Shown one piece after another: positions 22,244 through 34,237 of a DNA stretch of 64,000 bases (its first letter is position 1; each line of letters starts with the position of its first letter). The stretch is from the NCBI RefSeq assembly GCF_030272615.1, contig NC_081414.1, positions 334,559,927-334,623,926 on the forward strand, in the 5' to 3' direction. Under the pieces are notes generated by a model, which was not told where the DNA came from, made no database searches, and saw only the letters and a program-made list of their open reading frames with translations. The position numbers and the translations under genes were made by a program. This DNA is from Cryptomeria japonica. Lineage: Eukaryota > Streptophyta > Pinopsida > Cupressales > Cupressaceae.

Positions 22244-23542
22244 CTATGACTCCCTGGAATGCAAGCATAGTTTTTTCATCCTAAGCTCATTCAGTTGATC
22301 ATTATCCAATTTCTTAGCACCCTCATGTGGTTGTTGCATGTCCTTTTGAAACGTTTTCTTATCTTTGTCTTTCCTGAAATGAGAGTCCTTAGACTGAAAT
22401 TTACTTTTATAGGATGATGGTGCCAAGTCTCTAGCTTTTTTCATAGCCTTTTGTAAAGTTAAAGGATCATGACCCTTGACCCAACCTCACAATAGATCCG
22501 AAAGACCATCCACAAATAAGACAACCAGTCTCCTCTCTGAAATATCAGTCACCAACACTGCTAACCTTTGAAATTCAACAATATATGTACCAACTGACCC
22601 CCATTTTTTAAGTTTTGCCAACTCCTTAAAATTCAACTCAAGGTCCTTAGTGTCAAACCTCTCAATTAGCTTCTCCGTAAGCTCATTGTAAGTGACAATC
22701 TGTGCATGTCCCAAGGTCACCATACCATAGTGCCACCACTCATGAGCACTACCATCTAAGTGTAAGGTTGCATATTTGATGACATCTTCTTCTGGCATTG
22801 GGTTAAGATGAAATTATTTGTCAAGTTTTTGAACCCAAGTCCTTGTTGTAGTCTTTCTTGTACCATCAAAGAAAGGTATTGTGAATTGTCCTATTTTCCT
22901 CTCGAGGTCATAAGGTTGTTGCCTGGTGCCCCTAAAAGGTAAATGTCTCATTCTAACATCCATGTAATCTCTGAATGACATTTAAGCCTGAAAATCTAAC
23001 TTAGAGTTCCTCTAATCATTTAGAATCTGATCATGTACCTCATGTTGTGTGGGTTCATTGTGTTGATCATCTTGTCTTGGTGGAAAGTGAGGCATAAAAG
23101 GCCTAGTGCTTATTGAACCTACTCTATTTTGTTGTCTTGCACCCCCATTATTAACCAAGTCATCATCATTGTCATTGTTCCTGACATTACCATTGTTCCC
23201 ATCATTCCCTTATCCACTTGGATTTAAATTACCTTGATTCTGGTTGTTTCCATCATTTATTAATGCTAAATGCTTATTCATAAGAGTTTTCATCCACTGT
23301 AATGGCATGTGAAGCTCTCGCTGTCCTCTAGCCAAATCATTAAGCACATCCTTAGTATTTGGTTCTGCTCTTTCATCATCCCTATCACCCATATTTTCTG
23401 TTGAGAATGGGTCACCCTGTTGTGAAGATGAACCTCGATTGATGCCCAAAATACTTGAAATAGTTTCACCTTCAGGAATTGGTGGTGGTTGCCACACTTT
23501 TATCAACTCATATTGATAATACCTTCTTTCTCTATCAGTCAT
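22244..23542 (-). pseudogene. Ty3/gypsy gag
   Basis: An ATG at 23542, close to the primer-binding site, opens MTDRERRYYQYELIKVW, followed by a linker rich in Gly/Asn/Gln. The capsid core at 22798-22487 has YATLHLDGSAHEWWHYG and ERFDTKDLELNFKELAKLKK, matching the Retrotrans_gag domain. A Lys/Ser/Asp-rich segment at 22444-22244 leads to a region where CPT-like residues hint at a lost zinc knuckle. Stops and frame changes separate the pieces, so it is non-functional. Confidence 0.8.
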
Positions 23543-23570
23543 TAACTCTCACAGGATGGCAAGATTTGTA

Positions 23571-23584
23571 GCTCTAATACCATT
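23571..23584 (-). promoter_or_regulatory. Primer-binding site of the deleted gypsy element
   Basis: The minus strand reads ATGGTATTAGAGCT next to the LTR end, one change away from the usual TGGTATCAGAGC complementary to initiator tRNA-Met. Confidence 0.7.
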
Positions 23585-25056
23585 GTAATCGACTACCCCT
23601 ATTTGCTACAATTTTCTTCCCAAATAGTCTTGAGGAATTTGGTCAAACAGTTGTCTTGCATACACCCCTTGTACTGAAATTTCCTTCTCAATGTATGAAC
23701 TATAGTTATGTTGATACCTAGAGTGTTTTCTTATTTTTTGAGTTTTCAAGCTAACATCATTTTGACATGTTATTGGATAACATTATAAATATAACACACT
23801 CACTCATTGAAAATCATTATTGGATTTAAATTAACAGTAATATAGCACAAACAATGAACTTCCAACAACATTTAAGAAACTTAGCTCAACTAGATATAGT
23901 TTATATTAACTTCAAAGACCAACTTGAAGGACCTAATTATAATGTTGTAGAATCAACAAGCTCAAAGGTTGGTGTCGTGTAACCTGCTGTTGGTCACTAT
24001 CATGTTTGTATCTACGACTACCTCCTCATACCCGCCATAACTCTGTCATTTATTCCACACCACAATAACATTTTTTGTTGTTGTACGTAGCTGTAGACAT
24101 CTTTGAATTTCCCACAATAATAGTAAAGACTAGACTAGTATACTGCGTGTCCTATGTTTGTGCTACAACCATCACCTAAGTCGCGTAACTAGGCTGAGCC
24201 ACCACGACTACATTATATTCTGCGTACACCAGAGAAATGGCATCTTCAAATTGTCAGCAACAGATATTATACCTATGTTTCTAGTGTTGTGTAATGGCAT
24301 GCCAATCATTCAATGTTAAGTAGATTCCACATACTCTTGCGATTCTTCCCTTGAATGAACTACCACCAAAGAAGATATTGCCACTAAATTCGATACTGTA
24401 AATTGATTTTGTTTTAATAGGCCTGATTTGCACAGGTGTAGGAAAAGTTACCTAAGAGAGATTTCGTCCTCAAGAGCCAAGAGATTTACAGAACTATTCT
24501 AGAAAAAAAACAATTCCCAATAAAACACAATTTCCAAGATAACTCAATCAACATTTAAAGATCCTATTTATAACTCCATTTGGGCACAATTACGAATGCA
24601 TCATAAATGTGGGATAAAAGAATGTTGTAATAAACAATTAATCCCTTATGTCTCCAAAATAAAAGGGAACTTTTAATTTTTCCCTTTAAACATTAGTCCC
24701 AATATTTATTAATCACTAAAGTTAAATATTTAAATTTAACTTTAGGAACTTTTAATTTAATTGCCCAACTAAATTAATGGCTCATTAAATTGGCAAATCT
24801 GATGAAGAATTAAATGCACCAAAACACTGACATCTAAAAATGTTTCAAATATTACTAGTCACCGAGCCACAACTGACTTACTACAAATAGCAAGTATTTG
24901 GAAACCCTGTCAAAACACCTCTGATTGGCCTGAAACTGAAATTGCCTAGGCCAAATCCTTCACAAATCCATGTAAAGTCCTAGTTAGCCCCCGAGGCCAT
25001 GGAAAGATAGGATAACGACGAATCACCTCATGTTAGGATAAAAGGGGGATATTACA
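23584..25056 (-). repeat. Full 5' LTR of the deleted gypsy element
   Basis: This 1,473-bp unit has TG...CA ends, inverted tips (TGTAAT / ATTACA) and abuts a primer-binding site on its inner side. Only its first 419 bp have a partner in the left LTR. The end at 25056 is supported by the perfect TGTTC duplication shared with the left flank. Confidence 0.7.
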
Positions 25057-26549
25057 TGTTCATTATGGTTCATTGATTTTGTGTTCATGATGGCACTTTG
25101 AGAGCAATTGGTTAAAGGAATGATTTGTGGATTAGAAATGATGTTATGGTTGAGATTATGTTATGAAACCAATTATTTATGATTTTATGATGTTTCACGT
25201 TATTATGTATGGATATTTGGTTTGGATTGGTGATCATAGGCCCAACCCATGCTTGATGATAATTAATCAACGTCTATGCATATGATGTTGATTTAGGACT
25301 TAACCCCTTTGTTGATTGGGTCCTTATGGAAGTTTCATCTCGATTTATGAGATCTTTGTTTATGAGATGGTGATGTGATGATTCATTATGTGTACCATGG
25401 TTTTTATGAAGTTGTTTTGATCCTCTTGTTGTATCCATAGGTTAGTGGTGTCCAGGTGCAAGTTAGGGGAGTGGTCTCAAGTGGGTGTTGAGGCCCAAAA
25501 GTGGCTGCCAGGGAATCTCATTGACACTTGGTTAATAAAGTGATAACTTTAAATTAAATAAACTAAGGGGTGGGTTAAACACACATTAATAAGATAATTG
25601 TTGGTGCCTCATTCATGCTCGTATGCTCGCATAGACAAAATATGAGATCTCATGGCTTGGAGTGCTCGCTTAGACTCGGGATGAGATTGGGAAGGCTTGT
25701 ATGAAAAATCGAACTTCCTTGCCTCCATGGAAGGATTGTTCAGATCCACATGTGCAATCAAATGGGTTTTGGAGTTTGGAGTTTGGAGAGGGTCAAACCA
25801 CCAGGGAAACTCATGTTGATGCCATGTGATGACACTCTTCTCTTTTTGTAGCTTGATACTCAATCCTATGTGAAGTTGTGAAAGCCTCTGGTGAGTTTGT
25901 GTCTTGTGATTGAGCCTATGTCTTGTGGTGCTTCAAAATTTCATTTTGTTTTTGTCTTATTTATGTTTATGTTCCTTTGGATGTATAGGTGTCGACCTAG
26001 GTCTTGTGATGTGTGTGGGGCCTTATTTTATTCTTTGAAGCACGGGGGATGGACCTTTTTGGTTCCACATGGTTGGGTGGTTTATGCCTTCTTCCATTGG
26101 GATATTTTGGTGGTTTATTCGTGAGCATAGTGCATGGTTCTTCTTCTCTTTAGTTCAAGTGCTATAGATTTAAGATGCATATGTATTCTTTGATATATGT
26201 AAAAGATTCATCTATTTACTTTGTGATTGGATATCATTTATATGAGCTATGTGTCTTTATACTCTCATTGAAAAGATTGATGTATATTTGTAATGTAATT
26301 GTGCTTAGGGTGTAATATGTAATGTAATGTTGTTATCATATGTTTAATCTATGCGAAGTTGGTACCGACTATATTTTAGCAATGAATAGATCCATCATGA
26401 TTGCAATATTTAATAGCATAGGAACATTTGGTATTGGTGTTTAAATGAATGTAGTATCTTAGAAGACATTAATAAGTTATATATCATGGCTATATTTCTA
26501 TGATTACTATGATTACTTCCTTATGCTATGATTAATGATAAGCTATTAG

Positions 26550-28044
26550 TGATCGTTCTGATACTTAATATAAGTACAGATCCAATAGCCAACAAGATGA
26601 GAGGGGGGGGGGGTGAATCATACAAACTTAATCATCAATGAAAACATCAGATTCAACCTCGGTAACATATATCAGTCATAGAATAAAATTGTCAAACATG
26701 CAAACTCAAAAGCATATGAACTATATAAACCTCATAACACCAGATTTAACATGGAAACCCAAATAGGGAAAAATCACTGTGGGATTTCAAACCCACTAAG
26801 AAATATACTCTTCTAGAGTATGCTCGGTTAAAAGCCAATCCTGTTAAAGATTACAAAACACATTGCTAGATGTGACCCAGTTAAGGGATTTCCCTCAGAT
26901 CTGTTAGGATCTTCACTTTGTTAGAAGTGACCTTGTCAAAGGATTTCAAACACTCATTTTGAATGTCACCTTGTTAGAGGATTTACTTATAAGACTGTTA
27001 AGTCCACTTGGTTAAGAGATTTTCTGTTACTTTCACAAGCTAACAATAATACAGTCTATCTGCAACTTTACATCTAAAATGCTAAAGCAGATTCTTATTT
27101 GTTCAATCACAATCTAGACATAGAACTAATCTTGTCTATCTGCTGGGCATCAATACTCTGTTATTCCAACAGGTCTTCAAGCTTCTGTGCTTGGTGATCA
27201 CTATGTAGCATCCCTGTGCATACACTTGCCCGCATACACTGTTTATCAACAGTTCCTTATTTATAAACAATCATCTAACCACTTAATCTCCTTGATCACA
27301 TTTCCCATGATCAATCATAGCCATCAGATCTTCAATCTTGTCCAGGTTCATTGTATCTTACGATCTGAAAAATGTTTTACCTTGCCTCGAAACTTGCATA
27401 ATCATCTTCGAACTTGTGTTAGGGTAATGCGGTTCAATCTGAGCTGTAGATCTTCTTGCAGACTTTCCATTGCCTTAGATTTGTTAACAAACTTCTTCCA
27501 CGGCTTGCCAATCATTGATCCGCTCTAGCTCATCAGCTTCTTTCATTAAATATCACATGTAAACATTTAATGCATTCTGTTATAGCTTGGTTACAACTCG
27601 GTGAATACTAAACTTTACTCGGTAGATATTCTGTCTTCATTAACTGACTGCGATAACCTTAGGGTTTACCTACTAGGTTCCTTAGGGTTTACCGACTAGG
27701 TCCTTTGGCTGATAACATAGTGTAGTATTAACCTTTACATTTTACAACATATGTATGCTGTTAAAACAATCTAAAACATCAAGATCTCATCATTGTCTGA
27801 CTCGGTAGAGTTGCCCATTGAATAACTTATCCCTTTATTCATCATATTCTTTCCTGTGTCTTTACCGACTTCTTTATGATCTTCATATCATATTTCTTAA
27901 GATATGGCAACATCATACTGAATTAGAAAATCAATTTCTTGACATCAATGACAAAATAATAATATCAAGACAGTAAAACATCTTTAATCAATTATGTCCA
28001 TAATTATCAACAACCTTCTCAATATCCTTGTTATATTGCCAACA
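26550..28044 (-). repeat. 3' LTR of copia element 1
   Basis: It runs from TGATCGTTCTGATAC to TTGCCAACA on the plus strand and matches 32739-34237 throughout. It includes an 11-G tract at 26603-26613 and periodic CCTGTTAAAG / CTTGTTAGAAG motifs between 26830 and 27020. Confidence 0.93.
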
Positions 28045-28240
28045 ATCTCCCCCTTTGGCATTGATGGCAAAACCATTTGATTTGATCATTAAGAATTCGG
28101 ATTGCTGTGATTCTGAAATGCTGAAATGCTCTCCCCCATACATCAAACTTCTCTCAATCTTCTCCGGTCTTCTCCTCCTTTAGTCTTCTCCCCCTTTGGT
28201 AGGTCTTCTCCCCCTTGGGTAGTCTTCTCCCCCTTTGACA
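28045..28240 (-). promoter_or_regulatory. Polypurine tract and array of tract-like copies, copia element 1
   Basis: On the minus strand CCAAAGGGGGAGAT directly precedes the 3' LTR start (28045-28058). Further copies of an AAAGGGGGAGAAGAC-like unit lie at about 28183-28199, 28204-28219 and 28223-28238 with a spacing near 20 bp, and weaker ones at 28129-28182. The tract nearest the LTR is the expected plus-strand primer; the others look like tandem duplicates. Confidence 0.75.
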
Positions 28241-28490
28241 ACAATGCCAAAAAGAAAAGAACGAAAACATTAGTTGTTTTTGTAAGAAGTTATTCGCTGC
28301 TGGTGTGTATCAACTGAGTCTTGGTCAGAGCATTTGTTTACAATTCCTATTCCCTATATCATTGTTTGTATTATCTCAATATTGTTCCAGTACACTTTCA
28401 AAAAAGCATTCTTAAAGTGTAACACTCCAACATCAGCTCCCTAAAATATATTCAATAGATTCATCGAAGTGATGCTTTCACCGAATTCGG

Positions 28491-28970
28491 TCAGTGAGTA
28501 GAAGATAGGGGTAGGACCCCTAACTTACTTTTGAGATATTCAAAAATATCCTTTGGTAGTGGTTTGGTGAAGATATCAGCTATTTGTTCCTTTGTGTTAA
28601 CATATTCCAACACCACTCTCTTTTCATGAGCTTCTTCTCTAAGATAATGATATTTGATAGATATGTGCTTTGTCTTAGAGTGCATAACAAGGTTCTTTGA
28701 AATATTAATGGCACTAGTATTGTCACAGAATATAGTTACTGGCTCGGTAACTTTCTCATTTATACCTTCCAACAATTGTTTGATCCATGCAATGTTGGTA
28801 CAATTCAGTGCTGCAACAACATATTTAGCTTCGGTTGTTGACTGAGAAACACATCCTTGTTTCTTGCTAAGCCAACTCACTAGTCTTTCTCCTAAGAAGA
28901 AAGCTCCTCCACTTGTGCTTTTCCTGTCATCAATGTTGCCTGCCCAATCAGCATCAGTATAGACTTTCAA
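28491..28970 (-). pseudogene. Copia element 1 RNase H domain
   Basis: The 159-residue minus-strand frame starts MKVYTDADWAGNIDDRKSTS, the copia RNase H signature with its catalytic aspartate. It continues with SQSTTEAKYVVAA, FCDNTSAINISKN and the C-terminal EQIADIFTKPLPKD. A TAG just upstream separates it from RT, where family members are continuous. RNase H removes the RNA strand of the hybrid during reverse transcription. Confidence 0.85.
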
Positions 28971-28988
28971 ATCAAAATCATTTCCTTT

Positions 28989-29975
28989 CTAATATACTAA
29001 GCCATAATCTTCAGTGCCTTTCAAGTATCTGAAAATTCTTTTGATTGTTGTCATGTGTATTTCCTTAGGATCTGCAGAGAATCTTGCAACAATACCAACT
29101 GCATGTGCTATATCAGGCCTGTTGTGAACAACATATTGTAGTTTTCCAATCATGGATCGATAGAGTGTCTCATCAACAGATGTTGATTCATCATTCTTTG
29201 ATAGTTTGCAGTTTGTAGTCATAGGAGTACTTACTGGCTTTGAATCCTCCATTCCAAATTTCTTCAAGATTTCCTTTATGTATTTGGATTGAGTAATGAA
29301 AATTTCATTTTTCATTTGCAGTATCTGTAAGCCTATAAAATACTTTATCTCACCGATTAATGACATCTCAAATTCTTTGCTCATTTCATTACCAAAGTTT
29401 TTGTAGAAGGAGTCATTTCCACAAAATATGATATCATCAACAAATATGGTTGAGATTAGTATTCCATTTTCATCATTCTTCATGTACATGTTACTGTTCT
29501 CACTTGTCCTTATAAAACCAATCTTAATCAAATAAGAGTGCAGTCTTTTATACCATGCTCTAGGTGCTTGTTTCAGACCATATAAAGCTTTGTTCAATTT
29601 ACATATCTGATCTTTATTATTGTCTTCAACAAATCCTTCAGGTTGTTCAATGAAAACTTCTTCTTCTAATATTCCATTCAGAAATGCAGATTTGACATCC
29701 ATTTGATATACCTTGAAGTTTTTGAAAGCAGCATATGCCAACAATGTTCTAACTCCTTCAAGTCTGGCAACAGGTGCAAAAGTTTCACCATAATCAATTC
29801 CTTCTTCTTGGGCATAACCTTTGCAAACCAATCTTGCTTTGTTCTGAATGACCTCTCCTTTCTCTTTTAGCTTGTTTCTGAAGATCCACTTTGTACCGAT
29901 TACATTTTTGTCCTTAGGTCTTGGGACTAGTGTCCATGTGTCATTCTTCTTGATTTGATCAATCTCTTCAGTCAT
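28989..29975 (-). CDS. Copia element 1 reverse transcriptase
   Basis: This 328-residue open frame covers the copia RVT_2 domain nearly whole: [49 protein letters not shown] with the first catalytic aspartate, [15 protein letters not shown], then [11 protein letters not shown] with the catalytic pair (FVDD for the commoner YVDD), KYFIGLQI and RPDIAHAVG. It is bounded by TAG stops on both sides, where the polyprotein should continue. The domain itself keeps all visible catalytic residues. Confidence 0.9.
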   Translation of the reverse strand: MTEEIDQIKKNDTWTLVPRPKDKNVIGTKWIFRNKLKEKGEVIQNKARLVCKGYAQEEGIDYGETFAPVARLEGVRTLLAYAAFKNFKVYQMDVKSAFLNGILEEEVFIEQPEGFVEDNNKDQICKLNKALYGLKQAPRAWYKRLHSYLIKIGFIRTSENSNMYMKNDENGILISTIFVDDIIFCGNDSFYKNFGNEMSKEFEMSLIGEIKYFIGLQILQMKNEIFITQSKYIKEILKKFGMEDSKPVSTPMTTNCKLSKNDESTSVDETLYRSMIGKLQYVVHNRPDIAHAVGIVARFSADPKEIHMTTIKRIFRYLKGTEDYGLVY

Positions 29976-30050
29976 AGCATTTATCCAATCTTCACTATTA
30001 AATGCCTCTTTTATTATTCTTGGTTCAAATTCAGATATTAAACATGTGTT

Positions 30051-30644
30051 CTATCTCAGTTTGTTCCTTGTCATCACTGGATCATCCTTATCTCCTATAA
30101 TCTGACTTGGTGCATGATGTCTTCTGACATATTTGGCTAATACAGGCTCGGTAGGCTCTGTATGATCCTCTTCATCACTCGATAACTGGATATCTTCCTC
30201 ATTTCCTTCAATAGTTATCTCGGTAGGACTTTTCGGTTGCACATAGGCAAATTCATCATAGTCTTCTGGTTCTTTGGAATTCCCATCATCAGTTCTTTCT
30301 GCAAATTCATCAATTTTCACATTTGCACTTTCTACTATTTTGTTAGATGATTTGATCAGACATTTAAATGCTTTGCTTCTAGAAGAATATCCTAGAAATG
30401 TTCCTTCTTCACTTTTCTGATCAAACTTGCCATTTCTATCATCTTTATGAACATAGCATTTGCTTCCAAAGATCTTAAAATAACTTATATTAGGTTTCTT
30501 GCCATACCAGATTTCATAAGGTGTCTTTAGAGTACCTTTCTTCAATTGAACTTGGTTCAAGGTGTAAACAACTGTGCTTATTGCTTCTCTCCAAAATGTT
30601 TGTGGAACCTTCTTCTCAATCATCAGTGTTCTAGCACAATCCAC
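30051..30644 (-). pseudogene. Copia element 1 integrase C-terminal part and linker
   Basis: The frame reads from MDCARTLMIEKKVPQTFW through TPYEIWYGKKPNISYFKIFG and EGTFLGYSS, the conserved copia integrase C-terminal (GKGPW-like) stretch. An acidic linker follows (SSDEEDHTEPTEP) and then SQIIGDKDDPVMTR, which usually precedes RT. In-frame TAGs at both ends separate it from the catalytic core (about 30672) and from RT (about 30049). Confidence 0.8.
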
Positions 30645-30680
30645 AATAGATCTGTTTCTTCTTTCAGCTATTCCATTCTG

Positions 30681-31351
30681 CTATGGACTCCTCAGTGCAG
30701 AGACTTGTCTTTTAATACCATAATCATTGCAAAATAGGTTGAACTCATCATATGTGAACTCTCCTCCTCTATCTGATCTAAGACATTTTAGTTGTCTTCC
30801 TGTTTCATTTTCAACTCTAGCCTTGTACCATTTAAACATTTGAAAAGCTTCTGATTTTTCTTTTAAAAACATTACTGACATCATCCTTGAATAATCATCC
30901 ACAAATAATATGAAATACTTATCACCATAATAACTTTGAACTTTCATAGGACCACAAAGATCAGTATGCACAAGATCTAAAATTCCCTTAGAAGTGTAGG
31001 ACTTACTTGTAAAGCTGGATCTTGTCATCTTGCCCATTTGGCATCCTCAGCATATAGCATTCTCAGGTTTTTCAAGACTCGTAGACCTCTTACTTTGTGC
31101 TTTTTACTTATCTTGATCAGATTATCAAAATTAACATGACAAAACCTTTTATGCCATAACCAAGTGTTATCAATCTTTGCATGCAAGCACTTGTTGTGAG
31201 TAGAGTCAAGGTGAAATGTATTACCTTTTGTTTGTGTCTCGGTAGCAGCTAACTTTCCATTTTTGTCATGAACTTTGACAATTCCTTTATGAAATTCTAT
31301 TCGGTAACCTGTGTTGTTTAGCTGTGCTACACTCAACAAATTATATTTCAA
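30681..31351 (-). pseudogene. Copia element 1 GAG-pre-integrase and integrase core
   Basis: The first piece (31351-31025) has WLWHKRFCHVNFDNLIK, the zinc-binding H-H part of GAG-pre-integrase. The second (31037-30681) has SFTSKSYTSKGILDLVHTDL then CGPMKV and SDRGGEF, the integrase core with its catalytic aspartates. Between them, near 31025-31080, a frameshift and an in-frame TGA break the zinc-binding C-C pair region. Integrase would join cDNA ends to the target; this copy cannot make an intact one as read. Confidence 0.82.
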
Positions 31352-31375
31352 ACCTTCAACCCAATAAACATCATT

Positions 31376-32674
31376 TCATCTTGCTTTATCAAGAAGTGTT
31401 ATGGATCCTTTACCTCTTACCGGACATGGTGCATCATTACCAAATCTAACATAGCCTCCATCATAATCTTCTAACATAATAAAGTTGTGTTTATCTCCTG
31501 TCATATGATGTGAGCATCCACTATCTATAATCCAAGAATCATTAGTGTTTATGTGAGATATTAGGGCTTTTTCTTCATACCTTTCTTCATCTGATCCATC
31601 CTTGATAGCCACATAAACAACTTCCTCTATATTAGTCTCATCTGATTTATCATCTTCAGATTCCTCATCAGCAATTAAGTAGGTCTTTCTATCTCTTCTT
31701 CTGAAGTCTCGGTGACCTCTGTAATGATTATCTTTTTGTCTATCATCTCGGTAATCTCTCTTTTCAGTGAAATCTTTGTCAGGACAGTTAGAAGCCATAT
31801 GTCCAATCTTATCACAATTGAAACATTTCAAGGGTAGTTTTCCCTTATACTTACCTTTGCCTCTTGGTAACCTTTTGGCCAATAGTGCTTCAAACTCTTC
31901 TTGCTTTCTGATTTCTTCATACAGTTTGTGTACCTCCTTCATGTTCTTCTGAAATCTTTCACTTGCTCCACTATGATCTCCTCCAGAGTACTTATACTTT
32001 CTTTCATTGTAATCATTAGATTCATTCAAATGAAAAGAACTAAATGCAGATTCAACTTTATTTACCGATGACCCACTGTTATCAAAATTACTTAACTCAA
32101 ATGCATGTAGCTTACCAATAGTAGCATCCAAGGAAACTGGCATATTAGGTATAGACCTTAATTCATTGATTGCAGAGACTCGGATTGCATAAGCAGGTAG
32201 AAGGGTTCTTAACAACTTACTTGTCACATCCTTTTCTTCAATAATTCCTCCTGCTCCCTTGATTTGATTTACAATCTCCTTTAGTCTTGTATTGTACTGG
32301 GTTATGTTCTCACCTTCATTCATCCTCATAGATTCAAGTTGTCCTCTTAGCCTATCAACTTTTGCTCTTTGAACATGTTCATCTCCTCCATATACAGATA
32401 TGAGCTTAGTCCACATAGCCTTCGCATCATTGCAGCCTTCTAGATCATTAAACTCAGAATCGGTCAATGCAGATGTTATTTCAATCATTGCTTGAATGTG
32501 TTCTTGCTTTTCCTTTATCTCTTCCATAGTCAATGGATAGGTGCTCGGTGTAACAAAATCATTCTCCAAATAGTATATAGCATATTCTCCAACTCTTGAT
32601 AGATGTAGCTTCATCCTTTTCTGCCATGTAGAGAAACTTGACTTATTCAGCTTGGGTGCATCCCTCTTATACAT
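31376..32674 (-). CDS. Copia element 1 Gag and protease start
   Basis: This 432-residue frame starts MYKRDAPKLNKSSFSTWQKR, the copia Gag N-terminus, and follows the primer-binding site (32726-32738) by about 50 bases, which supports the start. The capsid region contains AMWTKLISVYGGDEHVQ and LESMRMNEGENITQY. Around residue 283 is the zinc knuckle CFNCDKIGHMASNC, intact for CX2CX4HX4C. Protease begins near residue 383 with WIIDSGCSHHMTG, keeping the catalytic D-S-G. The frame ends at an in-frame TGA where the family continues into VYWVEGLKYNLLSVAQLN. Confidence 0.9.
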   Translation of the reverse strand: MYKRDAPKLNKSSFSTWQKRMKLHLSRVGEYAIYYLENDFVTPSTYPLTMEEIKEKQEHIQAMIEITSALTDSEFNDLEGCNDAKAMWTKLISVYGGDEHVQRAKVDRLRGQLESMRMNEGENITQYNTRLKEIVNQIKGAGGIIEEKDVTSKLLRTLLPAYAIRVSAINELRSIPNMPVSLDATIGKLHAFELSNFDNSGSSVNKVESAFSSFHLNESNDYNERKYKYSGGDHSGASERFQKNMKEVHKLYEEIRKQEEFEALLAKRLPRGKGKYKGKLPLKCFNCDKIGHMASNCPDKDFTEKRDYRDDRQKDNHYRGHRDFRRRDRKTYLIADEESEDDKSDETNIEEVVYVAIKDGSDEERYEEKALISHINTNDSWIIDSGCSHHMTGDKHNFIMLEDYDGGYVRFGNDAPCPVRGKGSITLLDKAR

Positions 32675-32725
32675 CTTTGGATCTTTAACTCAAGTGCCTT
32701 TAAACTTTCCTGTAGGAGTCCAAAT

Positions 32726-32738
32726 CTCTGATACCAAT
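32726..32738 (-). promoter_or_regulatory. Primer-binding site of copia element 1
   Basis: The minus strand reads ATTGGTATCAGAG immediately inside the right LTR, complementary to the 3' end of initiator tRNA-Met. Confidence 0.88.
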
Positions 32739-34237
32739 TGATAGTTCTGATACTTAATATAAGTACAAATCCAATAGCCAACAAGATGAGAGTGGGGGGG
32801 GGGGGGTGAATCATACAAATTTAATCATCAATGAAAACATCAGATTCAACCTCGGTAACATATATCAATCATAGAATAAAACTGTCAAACATGCAAACTC
32901 AAAAGCATATGAACTATATAAACCTCATAACACCAGATTTAACTTGGAAACCCAAATAGGGAAAAACCACTGTGGGATTTTAGACCCACTAAGAAATATA
33001 CTCTTCTAGAGTATGCCCGGTTAAAAGCCAATCCTGTTAAAGATTACAAAACACATTGCTAGATGTGACCCGATTAAGGGATTTCCCTCAGATCTGTTAG
33101 GATCTTCACTTTGTTAGAAGTGACCTTGTCAAAGGATTTCAAACACTCATTTTGAATGTCACCTTGTTAGAGGATTTACTTATAAGACTATTAAGTCCAC
33201 TCGGTTAAGAGATTTTCCGTTACTTTCACAAGCTAACAGTAATACAATCTATCTGCAACTTTACATCTAAAATGCTAAAGTAGATTCTTATTTGTTCAAT
33301 CACAATCTAGACATAGAACTAATCTTGTCTATTTGCTGGGCATCAATACTTTGTTATTCCAACAGGTCTTCAAGCTTCTGTGCTCGGTGATCACTATGTA
33401 GCATCCCTGTGCATACACTTGCCCGCATACACTGTTTATCAACAGTTACTTATTTATAAACAATCATCTAATCACTTAATCTCCTTGATCACATTTCCCA
33501 TGATCAATCATAGCCATCAGATCTTCAATCTTGTCCAGGTTCATTGTATCTTACGATCTAAAAAACATTTTACCCTGCCTCAGAACTTGCACAATCATCT
33601 TGGAACTTGTGTTAGGGTAATGCGGTTCAATCGGAGTTGTAGATCTTCTTGCTGACTTTCCATTGCCTTAGATTTGTTAACAAACTTCTTCCACGACTTT
33701 CCAATCATTGATCTGCTCCAACTCATCAGCTTCTTTCATTAAATATCACATGTAAACATTTAATGCATTCTATTATAGCTCGGTTACAACTCGGTGAATA
33801 CTAAACTTTACTCGGTAGATATTCTATCTTCATTAACCGACTGCAATAACCTTAGGGTTTACCGACTAGGTTCCTTAGGGTTTACCGACTAGGTCCTTTG
33901 GCTGATAACATAGTGTAGTATTAACCTTTACATTTTACAACATATGTATGATGTTAAAACAATCTAAAACATCAAGATCTCATCATTGTCTGACTCGGTA
34001 GAGTTGCCCATTGAATAACTTATCCCTTTATTCATCATATTCTTTCCTGTGTCTTTACCAACTTCTTTATGATCTTCATATCATATTTCTTAAGATATGG
34101 CAACATCATACTGAATTAGAAAATCAATTTCTTGACATCAATGACAAAATAATAATATCAAGACAGTAAAACATCTTTAATTAGTTATGTCCATAATCAT
34201 CAACAACCTTCTCAATATCCTTGTTATATTGCCAACA
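32739..34237 (-). repeat. 5' LTR of copia element 1
   Basis: It begins TGATAGTTCTGATAC on the plus strand and ends TTGCCAACA. It is near-identical to the left LTR; its G tract is 13 long (32794-32806) instead of 11. The promoter of the element would lie here, reading leftwards. Confidence 0.93.

Larger units (their letters stand above)
21080..25056 (-). mobile_element. Ty3/gypsy element with deleted pol and truncated 3' LTR, TSD TGTTC
   Basis: Perfect TGTTC repeats at 21075-21079 and 25057-25061 bound the unit. The right (5') LTR spans 23584-25056, begins TGTAATCGAC and ends GGGATATTACA. The left (3') LTR retains only 418 bp (21080-21497), near-identical to 23584-24002. Between them on the minus strand are gag and protease, but no RT, RNase H or integrase and no polypurine tract. 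One deletion running from after protease into the 3' LTR explains all the missing parts together. The left tip TATAAT is a mutated TGTAAT. Confidence 0.8.
26550..34237 (-). mobile_element. Ty1/copia element 1, both LTRs, TSD ATTAG
   Basis: This is a complete 7.7-kb copia unit on the minus strand. LTRs lie at 26550-28044 and 32739-34237, and perfect ATTAG repeats at 26545-26549 and 34238-34242. A primer-binding site (ATTGGTATCAGAG read on the minus strand) lies inside the right LTR and a polypurine tract lies inside the left one. The domain order is gag, protease, integrase, RT, RNase H, which defines copia. The two LTRs are very similar, so insertion was comparatively recent, yet the polyprotein has several stops and a frameshift. 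Confidence 0.93.

Noticed and set aside
24290-25056. A separate solo LTR starting TGTAATGGCATG with flanks TGTTG/TGTTC
   Set aside because: The flanks match at only 4 of 5 positions, whereas 21075-21079 and 25057-25061 match perfectly and explain the gypsy element as one unit.
28126-28240. Regular CTTCTCCCCC repeats read as a CRISPR-like array
   Set aside because: The spacing is only about 20 bp, the units are polypurine-tract copies, and they sit next to a copia LTR in a plant genome.
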